In this document: positions 10,270 to 22,052 of the stretch, in pieces
How the letters are laid out: each line of letters opens with the position of its first letter
Numbering within the stretch: the first letter of the stretch is position 1
Position numbers and translations under genes: made by a program
Source: Prunus persica
Taxonomy: Eukaryota; Streptophyta; Magnoliopsida; Rosales; Rosaceae
Direction: 5' to 3'
Assembly: GCF_000346465.2 (NCBI RefSeq)
Contig: NC_034011.1
Span: 23,076,264 to 23,140,263 of the forward strand
DNA: 64,000 bases
Notes under the pieces: generated by a model
What the model was told of the DNA's origin: nothing
Database searches by the model: none
What the model saw: only the letters and a program-made list of their open reading frames with translations

Positions 10270-11520
10270 ATGAGGTGTGATGTTTATCTTCTGATGTCAT
10301 ATGATGTTCGTTTTTTACTTTGTCACACTTTTAATAAGTTTTTATGAAACGTGCAACGAAAAGACAATGTACGTGTGTGTTTTTGTATATATCTATTTAG
10401 TTCAAATAAAACCATCCTTATAATTAACTTTGTTTGATGCGTACATTTTTATTTGAATGTTTTATGAATTATGTAAAGAAAAGACAGTATCTTGTGATTT
10501 CTACTATAATGTTTCAGTCTTTTAACAAAAAAATAAGAAGACAAAAACAGAAGACCGTATGGTTTTTTTATATGTAATTCCATTACTAGATACATGATTT
10601 AAGACATAAAGATAAGATCGACTGTAGAATATGTGAATCCATCCTAACCACTAAGGCTAATATTATATAACTTCTGGGCATCAACAGCAGCATTCTACCC
10701 TTTTTTTTTTTTGGGTCAAACAACAGCATTCTATATTAACTCAAAGTTTCTAAGGCTCGACCCAAAGGGCTTAGCTTGATAATAGTGTAACGTAATCTTC
10801 GTTCCAACACGATGATTCGTTCCCACATTATGCTTATATTTCCCAACAAAAATGGAAGTTTCTCGGATCCTTATTGCTATGTGATGTTTATCTTCTGTTT
10901 TTATTTTTATTTTTATTTGTGATCTTCTGATATCATATGATGTTCCATCTGTGTCTTTACCACTTTTAAGAAGTTTTCATGTTTCATGTAAAGAAAAGAC
11001 AATGCAGGTGTTTCAAATTCTATTTTGATGTATACATTTTGTTTTGGTAGTTTTACGAATTATGCAAAGAAGAGACAATGGCATTGTTTGTATGTAAATT
11101 CAATACACTACTTGATTTTAGACATGACATACGAATATCGACATTCATAAATATTTAGAATACGTGAATTCATTCTAACCACTAAGTGTGAAGTTATATA
11201 ACTTGTTGGCATCAATAACACATCGTTTTTAGGCTCATACATATGATTTAGTTTGGAGTGTCACTGTCAGATTCGTATTGTTTTTTGGGCTCGGCCCAAA
11301 CATTCAAAAGCCTTAACTCGAGCCTACTCATTGGTCCAGACTTAGAGAGACTTGACGGGCCGAGCTACCACGCGCTTTTTTTTTTCTTAAGTCTTTTAGG
11401 CTAAGGCGAACATACTTGGATACGCCAACAAACAATATCATTTTTTGTATCTAATTCCAATACTAAGTACATACATGATTTAAGACAAATAATGTGGAAA
11501 GTGGAAAGTGACAAGGACTG
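10270..11520 (+). repeat. Repeated 3' flank of ankyrin/PGG copy 1
   Basis: The 3' flank (about 10270-10740, with tgatgtttatcttctg, tcatatgatgtt and a word around tacatgatttaagac) is repeated at about 10870-11230, and a third partial copy of its distal part is at 11440-11490. Copies have diverged by point changes and small gaps. No gene is seen in this stretch. Confidence 0.7.
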
Positions 11521-11590
11521 TGTTATATCATGTGCAACATCAGTTAGTATTAAAATATTAATAAATTAGTTAGTGCTCGTAGCATTACTG

Positions 11591-11972
11591 CATTTATGAA
11601 AACCTTGTGTATCAAATGATAAAGATACTGAAACAAATATAGTTATCCTTAAAATCCCAAATTAATTCTTTTGGACTCGGTGTTAAGACAAATCCACAAG
11701 AAAAGATAATGCAATCATTTTTTTTTTTTTTTTTGTCATCCCCCTAGGGAGAGGGAGGGGGAATAATATATTAGGTTGGCTTTTTGGGGGTGGTGCCACC
11801 CCATGTGTAACAATAAAGGTGATTCTGTTTACTTAAATATGACATAAAAATAAACATGATAGGATAAGCTAAACATGGTCTGCATAATTAAACTTCTCTA
11901 CTCTCTCAAAGAAAAAAAAATTCTTTACAAACCTGAACAAAAATCCAGCATTTTAAACTTCTTTACTCTCAA
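11591..11972 (-). repeat. Second half of the duplicated ELMO 3' unit
   Basis: Matches 12770-13060 (ELMO intron sequence and the last bases of the exon at 13034). An 85-bp piece with a poly-T start and a GC-rich block (about 11720-11806) is present only here. Together with 5941-6783 it forms one earlier continuous copy of the ELMO 3' end, now separated by the TIR-flanked block. Confidence 0.8.
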
Positions 11973-12198
11973 AAAGTTTCGATGTATTAATATCACCACA
12001 TGCTTTGAACAATTCTTATGAGCTCTTCAATTTGGCACAATATAAATCCCGAATGCATGGGGATGCAAATGAAATCATGAGAAAGATCTTCCCTTGTTTT
12101 ATGGACAGCCATGATATGTAGCGGAAATGTTTTAATTCATTGGAACATGCTAAGTCCGAGTAATATTCTAATGGAATTTGTACAAACCAAAAAGCTAG

Positions 12199-15100
12199 CT
12201 ACTGGTACAAAAGATTGTAAGCTGGTAAATCATGTATTCTTTGAGTATCTTCTAAAGACAGCTCTCTTTCCAGCTGCGTCCTTGTTGCTTGTAGAACATC
12301 CTGAACGATTGAAAGCAGCAAATTAAGGGTTCTATTGTGATTTCGTGATTTGGAGACCTCATGCAGAGAAACAAACCAATTTGACCTAATTTCACTTTAA
12401 GTTGTGGATTAAAGAGATAAAGAGAGAATTACATTAAACTGCATGTAGGACGCATGCATTGCAAGCCACTGAGCATCAACCATTTCAAAAGCTATACAGT
12501 ATAGTACATCAAAAGCGGCTTCATCTTCTGCATGCAAATCATAATCCAGGAGATTAAATATCAGAAACCAGCGCAATTTTTTTGCAGTTCTCCAATTCTT
12601 AAAGTTGAGCATTGTAACCCAAAAAAGACATTTGAGCATAACCTTGTTTGAGATGTACATTTACCTCCTAATAATCTCACGAAATTTATTCCTGGAAGAC
12701 ACCTTGGTTTTGCTGCAAAGTAGATCAGCAGACAAGGAAGATTCAGGAATAATTAAGATTCGTTGTTTTCATTTATAAAAACCTTGTGTAACAAATGATA
12801 GCGATATTGAAACAAATCTAAGTTATCCTTAAAATCCCAGATTAATTTTTCTGAACTGGTGTTGGGACAGATCCTCAAGAAAAAGATAATGCAACCATTT
12901 GAAACGTTTGAAGAAAGAAGATGATTTCAAGTTGATGTAAAAATAAAGGTGATTCTGTTTTCTTAAATATGATAGAAAACTAAACATGATAGGATAAGCT
13001 TCATGGTCTACATATTTAAACTTCTTTACAAACCTGAGCAAAGATCCAGCATTTTAATCAACATAAATGATATGTTTATTCCAGCAACAGCAAAAGGGTA
13101 TTCCCAAGTTGCTCGCTTCCCATCTTCCTTGAACAATAACCTACGGAAAGACACCTTCATTTTGGATTTTATAAAATTAGTATTAACTCATTTTTTGTGC
13201 ACTTCTGAAATTAGGAAGGTAAAACACAAGGGCTTGGAGGGGGAGCCAGAAAAGGAAAATACGATTATTTGCAGGACCCACACAACAGGACAGAAGGCAT
13301 ACCGGATAAGTCCTGGCGAAAAACAGCAAGTTCTCTAGGGAGATAAAACCGCAACCCCTGAAGAGAGCATTTTACTATAAGAGAACTGCAGAACAAACTA
13401 TCCTACTAACATTTCCTTTTAGCAAAGTCCTTTCTACATTCATGAAAATCATGAAACAAACTATAATTCAATTAGACAGAATTGTACCTAAAGTCAGTAG
13501 AAGGGTTAGAACCTTGCCACCCCATCTCTTTCCATTGCTCAGAAATTAAACCTTGCAGAGCAACATCTGGAAAGGCAGCATGCCACAATGCTTTCAAGGC
13601 TTCCTGAAGTCATATAGAATAACATAATCTAGTCAATGACATAGCACCAAACCCTTAATAAAAAGGGGGAGGGCGAAGCAGAATGGTAAACAATGTAAGA
13701 GCTGAAAATTAAGCAATTCTATTGAAGATTCAACATGAAAAAATTAAATTGAAAAATCAAATGGTATAGTCGTGATAGCAAGTTGTTCCTCAGTAGCTAA
13801 GATTTATTAGTAAGCCCTAGTAGTGATAACCCCTATCAGACTCAGATTACAGATAACGAAATAACAGATGTATGGTCATCAAATTTAAACATAGCTCAAT
13901 TAAACCAAATTAAACCAGGATAACAGTGGATAAAAAGTGAGAAAAAAAAAAAACTGATTTAGCACCAGCATGAAGAATATACTTGATGATCAGGGCGATT
14001 CTCATCAAAAGGAACTTGTAATCGTGCTTGAAGCCTCAAAAGTCTCTGTTCCTGTTTAGAAATTGAAAATTATATTGGAAGTCTGTCAAACGGATAACAG
14101 TGAAGAAAATCATTTCAGGAACTTTAAAAATCAACCAAAGCTAGAAGTGCATGTTTGAGTCTTCAGTAATTCCAAGAACGTTCCTAAATACTAAGTCTGG
14201 TATCATCTATCAGAAATATTGTATATGATGACATCAAGACGATAATTAACACTGAAAAAAATACCAACTTGCATAAACCACATGAATGTCCAGAATCAAC
14301 ACGTTATACTATTCAGACACTATGGCAGTTTCTCATATAGTTAAGTAGTCTAAGTAGATGGGAAGTAAGAGATGCAAGCTTGCATTCATTGACAAACTCA
14401 ACATCATAAGCAAATGTTAGCAAAACACTGGAAACAAAAACCACTACTCGCTTCAACTTATACCTGAAGAGGACTCAAAGAGTAGTCACCATGCTTCTCA
14501 TTTCGTTTGTTGCTTGAGCGGGTAAACAGTCCTGTCCATGATCGTGGTCCAACCATAGCATTAACTGCAACCATTAAACACTTGTTAGTGAAATATGAGA
14601 GTTTGTGTAGAGAGTGGTTGCACATTTTATTACAAATTTTTGGTAGTTTAACAAGAACATGGTCAGCGTAGCATTGGTACCAGTACATACAAGACCTATT
14701 ATGTTTTAAGAGATTTTCTTCAAAAATGCATACAATATAACAGATGAAAGATGTCCAGGAACTAAAGGCGTCCTATGAGACACACTGTTAGTGAGATTTT
14801 CTTCCTCATTTCCCAGTAAATTTTGTCGACATAATTAGTGAGAGAAAAAAAATCCACGAGACACACTGTTCCTCTGCTAACTTAAAACTGCCAATCCAGG
14901 AATCAATCCAAATTCCAAATAGAGCCACCAGTATTCACTCCACCATGAAGATATTGCTATATCTAACAATCACATTTCCCATGACCTTTAAGTTCATTGT
15001 AAAATACCAAACTTGTGGTAATGACGTACAAGGTCTCCTCAAGAGATCTCAATATGAAACAATGAAGGTTCAACCCAACTATCTATGTTATTTCAAGACA

Positions 15101-15312
15101 AAGGAGGAAGTGACAAAGTGTTATGCTATGCAGAAGTGTCAGTCAGTTACCAAGAAATAAATTCCTTTAACCAATACCATCTTGTTTCTGTTAGGTAGTA
15201 CTCGTAGAAATTGGATGAGCAGTTCATCACGTATGACAATGAAAAGTAGGAATTAAAGAAATATGGAAATTCCGTTACATAATAAAAAGAAAATTAAGAG
15301 TATTCTATTGAA

Positions 15313-15377
<65 letters not shown>

Positions 15378-16096
15378 GGTGTGGAACCAAAGAAGGATTG
15401 ATTGGAGAAAAAAAAAATCAACTGTACTCACTAAAACATTGAGCTAACTGCGATTTGACATGAGTTGAATCATGTGGCCATTCCAACTCCCCATCGCGTT
15501 TCTTATGTCTACGATAAATTTCATCCTCATCAACCTACATTTGATATTTGAAAAGGCATTTCAGTACTTATAAATCGTTGCACAACACAATATAGCATAG
15601 CAAAAGTTTTGAATTCATGTATAGATCTCATTCACTCAAGTGTCGTAACATGAAATGTTTAGAAGCTACAGAGCATGTAGATGCACACAAACAAAAAAGA
15701 ATTACTTTAACTTGTTAACAAATGTGGCAAACGCAACACAAAATAAAAACTTTTGGTTGATGTACACACTTGATAAAGAAAAACAAAGCAGCAGACAGAC
15801 AAACTATGGATTCTGATAACCAACAAGGCTGTCATGAGTCATTAGAAGGCTTGCATATCAATAAGCAAAAGATCATCAATTAGAAAATTGAATCAAAGTA
15901 TGATAATTTCACTTCAGAATATGAAAATACAGACTATTAACCAGTGAGCAATCCTAAGGGGCTGTAAATCACCACCAGCATTGATCTACATTAATCTTCC
16001 ATACACATACAGAACAACAAAGAGATGGGATGGATAATTTACTCTGTGATGGGAAGAGCAAGAAGGAAAGCATTGCCTATGCTTCCTTAATCTCAT
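12199..16096 (-). CDS. ELMO domain-containing protein
   Basis: Ten coding exons fit with correct phases and GT-AG junctions: 16096-16043, 15534-15432, 14564-14464, 14051-13983, 13603-13488, 13357-13303, 13154-13034, 12712-12665, 12527-12433, 12300-12199; total 287 aa plus stop. The ELMO/CED-12 domain fills about residues 80-265. Diagnostic stretches are SPLQEQRLLRLQARLQVPFD (81-100), SEQWKEMGWQGSNPSTDFR (about 130-148), FISLENLLFFART (152-164), WEYPFAVAGINISFML and AFDVLYCIAFEM. Plant ELMOD proteins act with small-GTPase pathways, and some members (ELMOD_A and ELMOD_E of Arabidopsis) shape pollen apertures; the role of this one is not readable. The first exon (MRLRKHRQCFPS...) is the least certain. 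A non-coding first exon ending near 16590 (gccatagcag|gtattt) is possible. The 3' end has been tandemly duplicated (5941-6783, 11591-11972). Confidence 0.88.
15318..15375. repeat. (GA)n microsatellite in an ELMO intron
   Basis: A nearly 58-bp uninterrupted AG run lies about 55 bp downstream (on the gene's strand) of the exon ending at 15432, close to the splice donor. Confidence 0.95.
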
Positions 16097-16739
16097 GAGG
16101 GGGGGCAAAATCCAGAGAGGGAGAGAGGGAGAGAGAATCTTTCACCCTTTTTAACCGAAAGCAAAAAGGCAAAAAACAAAAAGGAATTTGAAGAAATATG
16201 GGTGGCAAATGATTGCACCCAACTCATGCTCTTCAGTCTTCTCCTATAATTCAACCTCACGATTATTCAACTTTTCTTTGTCTACCCAATTTACTTTAAA
16301 TAAAGGCCGAGAAAGTCAAGGAATGGCATATTGGTATAAATACAGGGGTGCCCAGAAGCTATGAAGATGGGAACTTTCTAAAGGGAAAAGATTAATGGCA
16401 CAATTAAAGGGCTTTTTTTGCATAATTTATGATGGAAAAGATACGCAATATAAAGAAAGATTGAAACTTTGATGAAAAGGTGAGGTGGGTACCTCTGCAC
16501 GCATAGCATTGACATACAAGACAAATATAACATTGCAACATACAAAGCTATAGAGAGAGAGAGAGAGACATAGGGACATAGACAAAAATACCTGCTATGG
16601 CATCTGAGGAGACATGTTGGCGGTGGTGGTGTTGTTGGTGATGATGGTGTCACGACGGGGCCCACTCGAAGAAAGTGGTGGTGGGAGCAGGGCTGATACA
16701 GAGAGAAGAGGAAGCAGGATGGCATTATCTTTTTTTTTT

Positions 16740-17510
16740 TTTTTTTTTTAGAATGAAAAACTTTGCATCCAAAAATGGAGTCTATAGGGGTTGTTTTGTC
16801 TCAATCCGTCAATGGCACTGAAACCAGTCAATTTCCTGCAAACCAGCCTAGATATTAGCTATCGGTTAGGTTGCTTCTTTTTAAACCTTGGTGGTCTGTT
16901 CCTTGTGGCCACGCACGTGCGAAAATATTGTTATTCCAATTGGCTTACTGCTAATATGACTCGTTTAACAAATCATTTTTGGAATCCTCTTTGGATCTAT
17001 TTCCTAACTTGCAAATTTTACATATGGTACAATGTACAAACAATGTGTTTCTTTCTAATGAGAAAATCTTAAAAAAAATTCTAATCATGATTTGTAAATA
17101 TTCGTAGATCACATCACCTCATTGCGAAGTTTAACAAATACATATGATCATTTTGAGGGTTGTTATTTGTTACTTGAGGTCATCACTCGAGGTCATAATG
17201 TGTCGACGAGATAGAATTTTTAGTGTTTAAAATGTGCGTGACTTAGGTAACTTTGTAACTTGTTACATAAAAACTGAAGAAACTAAAGGAGCTTTTTTCA
17301 AACAAATTTGAAACCACTAAACATCAAAAGAAAATTCCAGGTCCTGGTAATTTCATAACATTATACCATCATCAGTAACAAACTCTCTGATTACAAACAG
17401 GAGCAATCTTTCCCTAGCTAAGAAACTGGAGGGTCCAAAAAGAAGACTGGGGATACTATGTTAGACTAAAATTGACATAAAAATTAGTTGACATTTGAAT
17501 CATATGAGCA
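16740..17510. other. Intergenic, nothing recognised
   Basis: Begins with a long T run (about 16731-16750), possibly the A tail of a minus-strand retroposon. A 93-codon open frame at 16791-17072 has no recognisable domain and poor composition for a gene, and I do not call it. Confidence 0.5.
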
Positions 17511-17514
17511 TGAA

Positions 17515-17989
17515 CTAAGGAACAGGATAAGACTTGTTATGGCACATGCACTTGTAAGCCATGGGACATGTCTCAGCCTCTGCGATTGATGCGCAGATAA
17601 AGCTCACCATCACAAGCCTACATGGTGAGCAAGATCCACAAGCATGGGAACAATCTGGCAAGCTCGACCCTGCCACTTGGAGTGTATCTGGCCCCCTAAT
17701 TCTCTTATAACTAATTGGCCTTCTTTCTTCCACTGCACCCTCTCTAATTGTGCTCTTTGGTATTAACACTGAAGACTTCAGATGGCGCCCATGACCTGCA
17801 TCATAATTAATCAACAGAAAAGGAAAATTAGAGAAATGTTTAACGATAATTACAATTTAATCACAACCAACAATTTTGAGAGAGAGTATTTATACGTGAG
17901 TGAGGCCGAGCTATATGCCTAGCAGACATGGAATTTGGAAATAAAAGGAGAGCAACCATAATTGCAGCTACCCAAAACGAACCCTTCAT
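17515..17989 (-). CDS. EPF1: EPIDERMAL PATTERNING FACTOR 1-like secreted peptide
   Basis: Two exons, 17989-17896 and 17795-17515 (CTCAC|GTATAA, GATGCAG|GTCATG), give a 124-aa precursor. Residues 1-23 form a signal peptide (MKGSFWVAAIMVALLLFPNS). A variable propeptide follows, then the cysteine-rich mature region from about residue 75: GSSLPDCSHACGSCSPC and a C-terminus ending in NKSYPVP. Eight Cys are present (about 80, 84, 87, 90, 99, 108, 114, 116), the number and spacing known for EPF1. In Arabidopsis EPF1 is secreted by stomatal precursors and signals through ERECTA-family receptors and TMM to enforce one-cell spacing of stomata. The loop sequence (RLVMVSFICASIAEAETCP) favours EPF1 over EPF2. 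A TATA box lies about 96 bp upstream. Confidence 0.93.
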
Positions 17990-18084
17990 GGATTTTTCTT
18001 GAAATTTTTTTTTTCTCTTATGCAAAAGCTAGAGAAGGTCTCGAGTGATTGAGAAAATGGTGGAAAGAAAAGGTTGAAGCAGAT

Positions 18085-18096
18085 GAATATTTATAG
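18085..18096 (-). promoter_or_regulatory. Probable TATA box of the EPF1-like gene
   Basis: CTATAAATATTC on the minus strand about 96 bp upstream of the start codon, a good plant TATA match at a suitable distance. Confidence 0.6.
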
Positions 18097-18814
18097 AAGG
18101 CAGGACCAAGAAGAAAGTATTGAAGCAAATCACAGGAGTAAGAGGTATGACAAGAGAAGGTCACATGAAAGACACAAGATTGTATGTTCACAGTCACAGA
18201 TAGTCACAGGACTCAAGCTTTGCTTTTGTTGGGTTCCATGGAAGAAGGGTGATATGGCTAGGCTCAAGAATTTACGGAATTAAAATGGTGCTTCTTTTAC
18301 GTGAACTACTCTGACTCAGACCTTGGCTCACATACATTATACATACCCATTAATGCAAGTTACATTAATTAATGTATTCTACAGAAAATAAAAAATAAAA
18401 GTTAAAAAAATTGAAGGCTCAAGGTAATAAATTTGGTAACTGAGGGTCTGTTGTGACTGCCATTAATAATATGCGCTAGAATCTAGATAGCTGCTGTGTA
18501 TTTGGTGAACTTAAGAAGCTAGCTAGGATCTATGGTCCTTCATGGACCCTCTCAAATGTGAAGCCGCTTTGTTTGATGTTTACTGGCAAGTGCCAATATG
18601 TATCTGTAGCCATAAAAATTCAATTGGAACATGCATTGACCTGTACAAGTCTTGCCAAACCTTACAGGAGAATCAACCTAAAAGCCTAAAAGCCTAAAAG
18701 GCCGACTGCAGCAGCTTAACCCTATTAAATTATGAGTAGATATGCATATATAGCTTTTGGTATTTGGTGGCCCTTTTGCTCAAGTTTAGTTGATAAAGTG
18801 CTACATGGGAAGGA

Positions 18815-18940
18815 GGGGAATTATAACTCAAGTTGTTAAGTGCATTTATTTTTGTATTCGAGGTTTTAAGTTCGATTTCCCCCTTTCCTAATATCGTTTA
18901 TTGAAAATACCTGTAGAATGTCTATATATATACCTAGAGA
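18815..18940 (+). mobile_element. SINE-like tRNA-derived element
   Basis: A-box-like text (ataactcaagttgttaagtg, about 18822-18841) is followed some 30 bp later by a B-box-like word (aagttcgatttcc) and a short AT-rich tail. This is the internal promoter order of tRNA-derived SINEs. No clear flanking duplication was found. Confidence 0.4.
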
Positions 18941-18993
18941 AGGTTAAATAGACTAATTCGATTTTTGCAATAAATAATAATCAACTTTCGAAG

Positions 18994-20244
18994 CAGGATT
19001 GATATGTGTTATCAATCCTGAAATGTGCAAAGCTTAAAATAAAAGAATACGCAGATATTTATTTTACGTGGTAAAACTCCACCTATGGGGAAAAATCACG
19101 GGACTACTTAGTCTAGAACGAATCCACTATAGAATTGAGATTACAAGAAGTACTTACACACACTTATCCTAGACTCAATCTAGATAATGTTTACCGACTT
19201 CTTCATAACTCAACTTCTGTCACGGGATGATCTTTGACACTCCTTATGTTGAACGCAATACTGGTCACGATTGCTTTAAGCTCACCAGAGGATAAACGCC
19301 ACAAACGTCTTGGTGCCCTTGACCGTATGAGCCACCGACATGCATATGTATGAAATATGAATGATGAATGATTTTGATAAATCACCAAGCAACCACGAGC
19401 CCTTGATGACTTACCGTGAAAAATAAGTACAACAGCTTTTCCAAAAACATATTCAATATGCTCTCAAAATTAATGCGTTGAAAAGCTACACTACGAAAAG
19501 AAGACACCTTGTTTTTATTCAAAACAAGTTCTCTCACTCAAGAGAAACTTACGTGACCACCAATCCAATTCACCAAAGACTTTCAACCTTATTCAACTAC
19601 CACACAACAAAACCTTATGCAATGTGGACACTAGTTAATGTTTGGGCCTAATTTGACACGCCCAATCTAAAATTAAAAAGCCCACAAAACAGAAAAGAAC
19701 AGAGGACTAGGCTTTAATTCAAAAAAGAGAGAGTTCAAAAACACATCAAAAGCCCACGTCTTTCACGAAATGGCATAAAACGGGTGAACAGTTAAACACG
19801 TCAAACATGAGACCACTCATACTGTTCAAGCATGAATGTTTCTTTTGATTCAATTTACATGCTATGTGATGATGCCAGCTAATGCACGATGTGAGAAAAC
19901 CTCATGACTTTCTACTACAGCCAATCCTTTAAAACAATATCTACTTAACAAATTAATTAGACCAATCAAGTAGGAAATATTATCAAGAGATAAAATCTAA
20001 TCCTATTAAAAATAGGATTAACATAAAAATACTTGAGTGAAAATAATTCCAACTAGGAGTCCTATAGTGAATGCATGATTATGTCATGATTTACCTGTTG
20101 TCAAGTTTCTCATATGGTCAGGTCATGCCTCGGAAGTATATGGTTGAGAGAATTGTGCCAAAGCGTCCAGTAACAATTCCTCACAAACTAATTTTTAACC
20201 TATGCTAAAGTCTAAGAAATGCAAATACGATTTTCGTACTAACA
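18994..20244 (-). mobile_element. Possible solo LTR or LTR-like repeat
   Basis: Read on the minus strand, the stretch starts TGTTAGTACGA (20244) and ends near ...TTGATAACA (19007), which has the form TG...CA of an LTR. The text has no coding frames and looks like non-coding retroelement sequence. A perfect 11-bp hairpin (caggattgata / tatcaatcctg, 18995-19021) marks its inner edge. No matching 5-bp flanking duplication was seen, so the class is uncertain. Confidence 0.3.
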
Positions 20245-21540
20245 CTCATATTAAAAATAAAGTAAAAAAGATTTTTTTTAAAAAAAGTGATACATTTGAG
20301 AATTGAGAAGATATAACATTCATTACGCTTCTTTTTCTTTTAATTCCCTTCTATTAACACTTTTTAATTCCCTTCTTTTTCTTTTACTAAGACTTTTTAA
20401 AGCAGTCCTTATGAAAAAGAGCTAAGGATTTTTAAAATCAATTGCAATATTATCACTAAGGCTTGAACATACTCACTCTGAGTCAAATTTAGCCAATTGT
20501 ATCCACATTGAACACGAAAATATCATATATATATTACCGATCTACAAATTTTTTATGACAGGGATGGTTTATTATATTGCTTTTTCTGGGGGCTTCCAAA
20601 TTCAAAATAAAAAACAAGGACAACACAAAGGTACATACATTGGCTCTTCTAGATAAAGACTTTTTGCTTGAAAATCATCGAATTCTAACATATGCTGACT
20701 ACTTAAATTAAAAAATCCAACTACTTCTTGGTCAAAGGTCAATAGTGGGAAACACCTGAGTACCAGGCAGTCGAGTTCACCCAAAAACAAAATTACTCTA
20801 GGTATTTGCTCTAGTCTTCTTTTCCATGTCACCATTGAAGGTTTGGTTGGACCTCAAAAAAAACTATTATATTTTTAGTGTTTGACACATGTTTATAATA
20901 ATAATTATAATTAATTTTTTACTTTGTATTTAAGGAATTATAATTATGCATTTATGAAATCATAGTTATATATATAAACACGTATCAAGTGTTGAGAAAA
21001 ATGAAAAGGATGATACATCTTGGGTTAAAGTGGTGAACAAAAATACTCTCCCAAAAAACTTCAATTGTGACTATTTGACATGCCATGGTGCCACTTTTCA
21101 TTTAACAAGTTAGTTGGAGATGCTTTTATAGTTAATTGGTTAACCTCCTTTTACTTAGGCTATAAGCTGATGCTTATGCTTTATATTTTCCACCTTGATT
21201 CCAAAATTATTATCGAAACCCCCATTCCAACTAAAACTTAGGTATAATCTCCTAACTATGAAGAGCCAATAACATTCCCTAAGAATCGTAGATGGAGGAT
21301 CACAAACAGTGGGTTTGCGCCACGTGTAATTATGTGGTAGTAGTAGAAATAAATATGAATGAATCTTCCTGGTGGTTGTTGAGCAATATTTGGCTTGCTA
21401 TTCAAACATTACAATTGGCTATTGCTAGAGGGTGGTGGCGCCAGCCAAGAAAGAAAAAAAGGAAAAGAATGAAATAACAGTCAACGGCTACTTCAAAAGT
21501 CTCATTCAAACAATTAAGAAAACGTGTAGAACCAAAAATA
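20245..21540. other. Intergenic, nothing recognised
   Basis: AT-rich sequence with short chance frames on both strands (for example 20602-20835 minus). It probably holds the promoter of the small basic protein gene at its right edge. Confidence 0.5.
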
Positions 21541-21561
21541 AAATTCTCTGCTTGATATTTG

Positions 21562-21568
21562 TATATAA
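21562..21568 (+). promoter_or_regulatory. Probable TATA box of the small basic protein gene
   Basis: tatataa about 95 bp upstream of the ATG at 21663, giving room for a leader of roughly 65 nt. Confidence 0.45.
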
Positions 21569-21662
21569 GTTAGCAACTGAAATACCACAACAACCCAAAA
21601 CTCCTCTCCAGCTTTATTTATAAATCTCATCATCAGTGTGTGCTCAAATTATAAGCAAAGCC

Positions 21663-22052
21663 ATGAACGGTCTAGTCCGCGGCGCCACCGCCAGTTTGAG
21701 CCGGCGGTTCGACGGTTATGAGCCGCTGGATCGAGTGATGAGAAGTGCAAGCAGGCGTGATGTTCGGCTGAGGAGATCAATGTCGTTTAAGCGTGAGAAA
21801 GTGGCACATGTTCCATTGAGAAATAACGAGGACAGAGCCAAGCAAAAGCGGCAGATATTTCTCAACTCCTACAAGTTTGAGTCACCCAAAAAATCTCAAC
21901 GCTCAAGGTGTATGAAGCTCAACAAGGTGGCTTGTAAGGTTAAGACAGTTGTGGGGAAGCTAGTGTCGTCGTTCTTCCGAATTGGAGGTTTCCGATCTTG
22001 TAATTGTCGTTTGGCCATCCATGCCTCCTCCCCAAGACCTCGTAGGAATTGA
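21663..22052 (+). CDS. Small basic plant protein of unknown function
   Basis: Single open frame of 129 aa beginning at an ATG in good plant context (aaagccATGa). The in-frame upstream codon at 21636 is GTG, so it is not the start. The protein is strongly basic: SLSRRFDGYEPLDRV near residues 11-25, SRRDVRLRRSMSFKREK at about 29-45 and a Lys/Arg-rich middle, followed by KVKTVVGKLVSSFFRIGG, which could form an amphipathic helix, and a Cys pair (SCNC). No domain is recognised. The RRSMSFKRE stretch resembles a phosphorylation site for basophilic kinases (inference). A TATA box and isolated position support a real intronless gene, but expression evidence is absent. Confidence 0.6.
   Translation: MNGLVRGATASLSRRFDGYEPLDRVMRSASRRDVRLRRSMSFKREKVAHVPLRNNEDRAKQKRQIFLNSYKFESPKKSQRSRCMKLNKVACKVKTVVGKLVSSFFRIGGFRSCNCRLAIHASSPRPRRN

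Larger units (their letters stand above)
6784..11590. mobile_element. 4.8-kb TIR-flanked block carrying an ankyrin/PGG gene copy
   Basis: The ends are inverted repeats of 47 bp (6784-6830 and 11539-11585) that differ at five positions, all transitions. The block is flanked by the direct repeat CATTTAT (6777-6783 and 11591-11597). The ELMO duplication provides an empty site: at 12770-12776 the same sequence runs through with a single CATTTAT. The right end has five extra bases (TACTG) beyond the repeat. No transposase is seen. The cargo is the ankyrin/PGG copy 1 with introns, plus repeats of its 3' flank. Best read as a non-autonomous, gene-carrying DNA transposon (Pack-type; superfamily undecided, 7-9 bp duplication favouring hAT or Mutator). 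The alternative is two unrelated MITE ends that happen to bracket the gene, but the empty site argues against that. Confidence 0.7.

Noticed and set aside
16378..16725. 115-codon minus-strand frame starting MPSCFLFSLYQPCSHHHFLR
   Set aside because: Overlaps the probable 5' untranslated exon of the ELMO gene; no domain, and the ELMO start fits better at 16096.
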